A stretch of DNA of 64,000 nucleotides. Source: Macrocystis pyrifera. Its lineage: Eukaryota; Sar; Phaeophyceae; Laminariales; Laminariaceae. Location: assembly GCA_031763025.1 (NCBI GenBank), contig JASSKH010000003.1:11356734-11420733 (forward strand), read 5' to 3'. Position 1 is the first letter of the stretch. Every line of letters begins with the position of its first letter. Positions 58,283-64,000 of the stretch are shown one piece after another. Below the pieces are notes generated by a model. The model ran no database searches. It saw nothing but the letters and a program-made list of their open reading frames with translations, and was not told the origin of the DNA. The position numbers and the translations under genes are program-made.

Positions 58283-60100
58283 TCAATTCAAACCTTCAGC
58301 GATCAGAGAGAGCAAGATCTTGGAGAACTTGCGGGACTTGGTGATGGCCTCGTCGCCGATGTCCTTCTTGATGATGCCCACGATGCGAGCGTCGATCTTG
58401 CCGTCGAAGAAGTTCGAGTGGCGCCCGGTGTGCGCCTCCACCTGCTTCTCCGACGCGAGGCTGTACATCACGCCCGCCCCTTGCAGCGCGATGAATTTGA
58501 ACACGTTCGTCAGCGTCAGCGTGCGCCCCTGCCGGGGTAGGTTGTACGTGGCGCGGTCCTTCACCGTAGCGCTCGCCACCACCGCCGCCTCAATTAGTGC
58601 CAGCTGTTTCACATGGTTGTCCGTGTAGTTACGCCCCCCGACCGAGGATCGCGGCACGGGGGGCACCCGAGCGCCCGAACGCCCTCCCTGAAGGACTTGT
58701 CGAGGCTTCGCCGCTACCTCCGCCCTGGAATTTGGGCCGGAGCCGGCACCACCGGCGGCGGTAGCGGCCACGATGGGTGGCGGCGCCTGCCGGAAGTCCA
58801 TCGGCTCCGGAGAGGCGACAGCCGCGGGGGCCATCTGCGGGGTGCAGGTCCCCGAAGGCGAGGCCATGGCTACTCCTAAGTCGTGCACGGCCTTCGGCGC
58901 CGTCCGCGTCCTCATCCCGTAGTTCTGATTGCCGTCGCCATCATCATCATCATCATCGCCGTCGTTGTGGTCGTAGTGGTGGTTGTTGTTGGTGTCGTTG
59001 TTGCGGTGTCCCAGCTGCGTGAACGCGCACGCAGCGCCCCCTCCTTCCGCCGCGGCGACGCGCCAGTCGCGCGCGCTGCTGTGGTCGGACGAAAACCCGC
59101 GCCCGTCCTCGCGCGCGAGCGAAGGGTGGGAGTTGCGGGGGCTGAGGCGTCTCCCTCCCTGGGTCTGGTCGCCGTCTACCCCGGCTCCCTCCGCCGCCCC
59201 GTGCCCGAACCCTCGAGGCTGTGGGGGCTCGGGACTTTCTCTGCTGCCCCCCAGCTGAGGGAAGCGTCGGCTTCTCAAGCGCGCCGGGTACCTCGAAGGA
59301 GAATGCTCCCTGCCACGGAAGCTCTCAGCGGGCGGGGCCCCCGTTCGCGCCGCGTGGTAGGAGGAGTGGCTCGGTGTCTCGAACGCACCGGGTCCGGCCC
59401 GAGACACTGCGAGGGAGGCCACGGCGCCCTCGGCGTCGCCGTTCACGCGGCGCGAGGCCGCGATACGTCCCACCACCTTCAGCGGCGCCGAGGGCTCTCC
59501 CGCGCGCGACTGCTCCTTCGGGGTGACCCGGGGGACGATGTTCCGAGTCCACATAGGAGCCGGGTTCGGGGTGGCCGCTACCCCGCCCCCCGCCGCCGTC
59601 ACTGTCGCAGAGGGAGCGTTGGAGGGCCCGGCTTGCGACGCCTGCAAAGCCTGGGGCTTCGCCTTGCCCTTCACCTTGCCGTTGGCGAGCTGGAGGCCCT
59701 TCCCAACAGAGGAGGCGGAGGCGGCGGCGGCGCGCGAGTTGGATGCAGAGCTGGCAGCGGTGGAGCTGGAACGGCCCCCCTCTGCAGCGGTGGAGAAGGG
59801 TGCGATATTGCCTATGTGGTTGTTGTACCCAGAGCCTCCTCCTCCTCGTCCGATTCCGTTGGAGGACTTGCAACGCGTGTGGCGTGCGGCGATGAGGGAC
59901 TGGAGGTGGACGCTGAATGCCTCGGCCTTTCGCCAGTCCTGCGCGCTCATCGGACACGGTCCCGTCGGAGAGCCGCCGTCCGAGGACGCAGAAGGCGCGG
60001 GTGTAAGCACTTCGTCCCAGCTGTGGGCGGCGGACCCACGGCTGCCCTCGTTGGCTCTGCTCATGACGTGGGCAAATAGTGCCAAGAGATTCGGCGGCAT
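58283..60100 (-). CDS. 605-residue protein, disordered body with compact C-terminal domain (unknown)
   Basis: One uninterrupted minus-strand exon. I start it at ATG 60100, because GCATTCGCAG immediately before it is a good 3' splice site and the frame upstream reads like a pyrimidine-rich intron; an untranslated or short coding first exon is likely. Residues 1-60 contain helical patches (PPNLLALFAHVMSRAN, SAQDWRKAEAFSVHLQSLIA). The middle 400 residues are low complexity (Ala, Ser, Gly, Arg, Pro; an Asn/His/Asp run with DDDDDDGDG). The last ~110 residues look folded: NYTDNHVKQLALIEAAVV, a basic RATYNLPRQGRTLTL, FKFIALQGAGVMY, KIDARIVGIIKKDIGDEA and SKILLSLIAEGLN. I do not recognise this domain. 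GC-rich codon use agrees with neighbours. The frame has no interruption, unlike the similarly composed gene at 2.6-6.9 kb. Confidence 0.7.
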   Translation of the reverse strand: MPPNLLALFAHVMSRANEGSRGSAAHSWDEVLTPAPSASSDGGSPTGPCPMSAQDWRKAEAFSVHLQSLIAARHTRCKSSNGIGRGGGGSGYNNHIGNIAPFSTAAEGGRSSSTAASSASNSRAAAASASSVGKGLQLANGKVKGKAKPQALQASQAGPSNAPSATVTAAGGGVAATPNPAPMWTRNIVPRVTPKEQSRAGEPSAPLKVVGRIAASRRVNGDAEGAVASLAVSRAGPGAFETPSHSSYHAARTGAPPAESFRGREHSPSRYPARLRSRRFPQLGGSRESPEPPQPRGFGHGAAEGAGVDGDQTQGGRRLSPRNSHPSLAREDGRGFSSDHSSARDWRVAAAEGGGAACAFTQLGHRNNDTNNNHHYDHNDGDDDDDDGDGNQNYGMRTRTAPKAVHDLGVAMASPSGTCTPQMAPAAVASPEPMDFRQAPPPIVAATAAGGAGSGPNSRAEVAAKPRQVLQGGRSGARVPPVPRSSVGGRNYTDNHVKQLALIEAAVVASATVKDRATYNLPRQGRTLTLTNVFKFIALQGAGVMYSLASEKQVEAHTGRHSNFFDGKIDARIVGIIKKDIGDEAITKSRKFSKILLSLIAEGLN

Positions 60101-63100
60101 CTGCGAATGCATAATCCATTCGGCAGACAGGAACAGAGGAGAGAGCAGGCAGTAAGCAGCAAGCAGGCTGTAGGAAATCAAGACGAACCGCGCGAGGGAG
60201 AAATAAGAAAAAAACATCGTCGATGTGCAGAAAAGGTGAACCCACTTCGACGGGGGCAACGCTCTCGGTAGAGCCGCGCGGCCTACGAGCGCGAGTTGAG
60301 GGAGCGAACAAACGGGCGACTCGTGACGCTGCCATTTTTTACTCGCGGGGGCAGGCATCTCGCAGTGCTCCTTTTTTTTTTTTCGGCGTTTTGTCGATGG
60401 AAGACCTTCGGGATCGTCGTCAACTCGTTCTCGTGCATGATACTTGGGTTCCCTTAGGCAAAGGCTTGGCATACCCGAAGCCGATTTTTTTCATGCGCAA
60501 AAAGAAAAAAAGAAAAATGATTCTCATTCCTCTAGGCGAGCAAAGCCAAGTTGGAGTTATAGGCTCAGGGGAAAGTGAGACAGCGGAGCGAATCGGCGGT
60601 GGGGGCCTTCCTACAACTACTACTACCTGTGTTCTTCGGCCTCTATCTGCGCTTTCGGTGATCGGGTATCAGCCAACCAATCGACGGAGCCGGTGCCCGG
60701 GAAAAAAACTTCGCGCGGAACGAACCACACAAACATCAAGTAGTCACGAACCACACGGCTTGGTATTGGAAGGATGCTCACGAAAACGCTCGTACGATTA
60801 TATTTTACACAAGGAAAATTAGGCCAAGACTTGCCGAAAAACACACAGGCGACACTCGTACACGACTCCCTCTTGTCTCTTGCCTCCCAATCCGCAAAAA
60901 AAGCAAGAAAACCTGCACACCCAGTGGGCTCATGGACTCGGGGCGAGAAGCCCCGGTGGGGTTGGTGACAGGGCCGGCAGCTAAACGAACGATTAATATC
61001 TCATGCCACACGTTGTGTGCGTCGCCCGAACGAAAGCCCCGACCTCTTACCAATTCGCGTGCAGTGCAGCCCGCTATGTATGCTATGCTCTCTTATGATA
61101 TGAGGGTACACACCCAGTACTGGGTGTAACCAGTACCCAAAAGACAAACGGTGTCTCCGCGTCCAACGAGCTGTTTGTGAAAGCGACTCCAAGGAGTGCA
61201 AGGCATGCGCGAGGTATCAGGGGCGGGGAGTGGAGGGGCGGCGGGCGGGGAAGCGCGCGGTATCGCGCGGCGCACACACGCGTGCGCGGGGCGCGCATCG
61301 ACCACCCGAGCGCTATGCAGCTCGCACGCTCGCTCGATTGATCGACGCTCGCACACACAAAACAAACTGGGCACAAGTCGTCTTTCTCACGCCTGGGTTT
61401 CGATTGATTTCAGGTTTTCATACCTGAGTCTTGCTGCGGGGCAGCCTGTCCTTGGGGTACATTATTATTTTTTTGAAGGTCCAATATGAGGAGAGGCGAG
61501 AGCGCCACAAGCTCTTCGGTTGCCCTGCAGCCCGCCTTGCCTCACGCGCACATATGCCAAGCAGAAAACTTGGGAGCACGCCAAGAGGGCCCAGGAGGCC
61601 GGGCTCGGCTCGGTATCTGCGGTGGGAGGGGAGCAAAGAGAGGGAAAGAGAGAGAGAGCCGACGTGGATGAGGGATGGGATGCCAGATGATATTATAGGA
61701 GCGGGGGAAAACCTCTTTGGTCGTCAGAGCCCCAGACAAGGTCACCTAAACTTGGATCTCTCGACCTAAACAACATATAAACCGAGGCATCCGCGGGCCG
61801 CCGACGGCAGGAACTGGACCTAGGGAAGGCCCAGCGCCGCTCGATGGCCCCATGGCATCGGGAGACGCGAGTGCTTGGCCTCTGAGCCAGCAAGCCCCAA
61901 ACGACCAAGGTAAGCTAGAACGAATGTTTCGAGCGGAAAAATGCTCCGATATGCACAGACGTCTGCGCCACACAGCACGAGTTACAGAGCAGACCCGACG
62001 GTCATCAGATAATCTAGATACTACTCTCGAGTATGGGCTCGGAGGGGGGGGCAGGTGCGGCCTCTGGGCGCCGGCGCCTTGTGTCACGCGAAATCCGACT
62101 GTGACGGCGATTCTCGCAAATTTCGGGAGTGTTGCCGCCCGCCGTTGCCACAGGCTGCCTCACCTGCAGTGCACAGCAGCGTAGGCGAACTCCTCCTCGT
62201 GTTGGGTGTGGCCCACTGCGATGTCTTCCTGTAGTTGCCCAGCGCTCCAGCTCGAGACGTTGGGTTGTGCGAAGACAGCAATGGGAGTTGTGTGCGAGCT
62301 AAGGAATGTCAATGAGGCGTTTTTCTACAGGGCGTTTTTATCCTCGTTTCGGGAGACGGGCCATGTTTTTATCTTTTTGCTGTTTTCGTGCAAACAGCGC
62401 AAAAACAACCAAGAAGCAGACAGCATGCGGGTGAGCGCCGGGCCTCCACCCAACCTCAGGGGGAAACAGCGCATGCCACGTTATAAGGAGCAAGCCCCAT
62501 CCGTTTATCTCTACCAATTGGTGCCTTCCTTCTGGAGCATGAGAAACATTCATGTTGTGACCTAATCCCGCTATCATATGAGAGCAGAGTTGCTATTCTT
62601 GGAAACGTACCAGGTATACTGTAGCAAGCAGTCAACAGAGTATCAGGCGACTTCATCGTGGTCAGTAGATTGTTGTACGACGATCTCCGCCGTCTCGTCC
62701 TGACTAGTGATCCAGCTGCTGTTGTCGCCGTCGAGGTGTCGTGTTTCCGTCGTGTCACCCCAGCATGGTGGTGGTGCTAGAGGATATATCATAGCTCGCC
62801 AGAGTAGGCAACACGTACTATTAATAAGGCGCTGTGTTCGCCTCACTCTGTACCTGGTACATACTTTGACACCAACATCGCCCTCACTCTGGCCTGCTCT
62901 GACTGCTGTTACATACTGCCCTCACAAAGCAGGTTTCAGGCAGCACAGCCCTTCTTTTGGCGACAGCGCCTGCAGCAATAATCGGATTCCTCACTCCCGT
63001 CCCTCGTGGTTTCGGTGCGCGATGCCTCCGTCGTCCCTCGGACTTGAGCATGGTGAGTGGGAGGGTGAGAAAAAGCAGGTGTGTCTATATTATCGTTGAT

Positions 63101-64000
63101 CGTCTGTCGGGTGTATCCTACAGCAGTATAGTACGTGGTTGAACCCGGTTGTCGTGTTCGCCTGGAAGCTAAGCGGCACTGCCGACCAACACGAGTAGTA
63201 TTCGTACCGGGGAGAGTGCAGCAACAACAGCAGTAGCAGCAGTGTAGCAGTGGCTTTCTGCTGTGTAAACAAACTGGGTGTCGCATGTTACATAGAGGAG
63301 CAGTGCAGAGATGTTGAGTGCTCTCGGAAAATTGCACTATTAATAGGTATCCCCATCCGCGCTACTCTGCAGCTCTCGTTTCCGATTTGTGCGGTAGTAG
63401 TCTCCGTGTGGGAGGGTGCGGTACTCATGCACGATACGAACATGAATTATATGCACGTATGTCTGATGTTGGTGACCGGTTCCATCAGCGTCAGGACCGA
63501 GAGCGTTCGCCCCCCCTCGCCCGGTCTCCCTCCTCGCTCCTCACTGCTCACCCCCCACCCAGCATTTCGACAACAGCTCTATGAAGACAATTTCGTTTAC
63601 ACATGAAAACCCTTGTCGGCTTGTGGAGGATTCAACTGTCAACAGCGGTCATCGCAACGCTGCTGGTGTTGCTTTCACTTCGAGATTCACTCTCCCACTC
63701 CCAAGGCACGGCAACCCAATGCCCCACCTATACTTGACCCAAGTTGTTCCACGTTGGCCACTCTGAGCACTAATAATATTACGGAGGACCGTAGTATATA
63801 TATATATAGGACCTACTACTGTAGACACAAAAACCTATATATTTGCCCATATTTACTATTAACAGTATTTGGTCCTATTTACTATGGTCCCCCACGTAAT
63901 AGCACGATTTTATTTAGAAGTACCTACCTACCTGTGGTATTTTACCACGTTGACCACTTGGGTAAACAAAAGTTGTTCTATTCCGGTTGCTTGTGCACCA
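60101..64000. other. Right-hand region without a supported gene
   Basis: The first few hundred bases should be the 5' region of the gene at 58283-60100. Around 61,200-61,360 the sequence is rich in CpG (GCGCGCGG, GCTCGCTCGATTGATCGA), which could mark its promoter. Further right there are only short frames, a GAGAGA run at 61640-61660, two TACCWGGTA sites (62608, 62851) and a MITE copy. Confidence 0.4.
63777..63901 (+). mobile_element. Tc1/mariner-type MITE, copy 3
   Basis: The element starts TATTACGGAGGACCGTAGTA and ends CTATGGTCCCCCACGTAATA, which are inverted repeats of each other, with TA at both borders. An expanded TATATATATATATA run sits in the left arm. The interior AAAAACCTATATATTTG matches the other copies. 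Confidence 0.85.

Noticed and set aside
58883-60079. 398-residue plus-strand frame
   Set aside because: Antisense shadow of the GC-rich minus-strand gene at 58283-60100; its composition is only Arg/Val/Gly-rich.
1-64000. CRISPR array, bacterial operons, integrated virus
   Set aside because: Exon-intron structure, splice signals and repeat types are eukaryotic nuclear; no spaced direct repeats and no viral gene set were seen.

Overview
The window is nuclear DNA from an intron-rich eukaryote, most likely a photosynthetic stramenopile close to the brown algae (Ectocarpus-like). Three things point there: long introns (hundreds of bases to 6 kb) with GTGAGT-type donors, very long G/T-rich downstream flanks, and plastid presequences of the heterokont type (signal peptide ending in Ala followed directly by Phe). 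The assignment is inference; no ribosomal or organellar marker is present. Exon structures were built by hand from splice signals, reading phase and family resemblance.

Layout. 1-2.5 kb: no supported gene. 2.6-6.9 kb (+): a large low-complexity coding region whose frame changes five times. 7-9.3 kb: G/T-rich downstream flank. 9.3-16.0 kb (-): a six-exon TMEM260/DUF2723 homologue (predicted ER protein O-mannosyltransferase). 18.2-21.2 kb (+): an HDHD3-like HAD hydrolase with the first exon not found. 23.8-32.2 kb (-): a ZIP7-like (LIV-1) zinc transporter with a 6.2-kb first intron packed with repeats. 32.3-36.9 kb (+): a second, different ZIP transporter starting 178 bp away head to head. 39.6-41.8 kb (-): a plastid-targeted GNAT acetyltransferase, head to head with a small plastid-targeted one-helix protein (42.4-43.0 kb, +). 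44.0-52.6 kb (-): an eight-exon kelch/EGF/transmembrane protein. 56.4-57.4 kb (-): the last two exons of a gene with a Cys/His-rich finger-like segment. 58.3-60.1 kb (-): a 605-residue protein with a disordered body and a compact C-terminal domain. 60.1-64 kb: no supported gene.

The genes do not form one pathway. The clearest functional unit is the divergent ZIP/ZIP pair (zinc efflux from the secretory pathway plus a second zinc transporter), followed by the divergent pair of plastid-protein genes. Noncoding DNA is rich in mobile and repeated sequence: a Tc1/mariner-type MITE family (three copies), two tRNA-derived SINE-like insertions, a 265-bp dispersed repeat, a degenerate transposon, a ~265-bp tandem array and a CAG minisatellite. 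Two short motifs, TACCWGGTA and TATTAATAG, recur far above chance. Several reading frames break at short homopolymers, so sequence error must be weighed against real gene decay.
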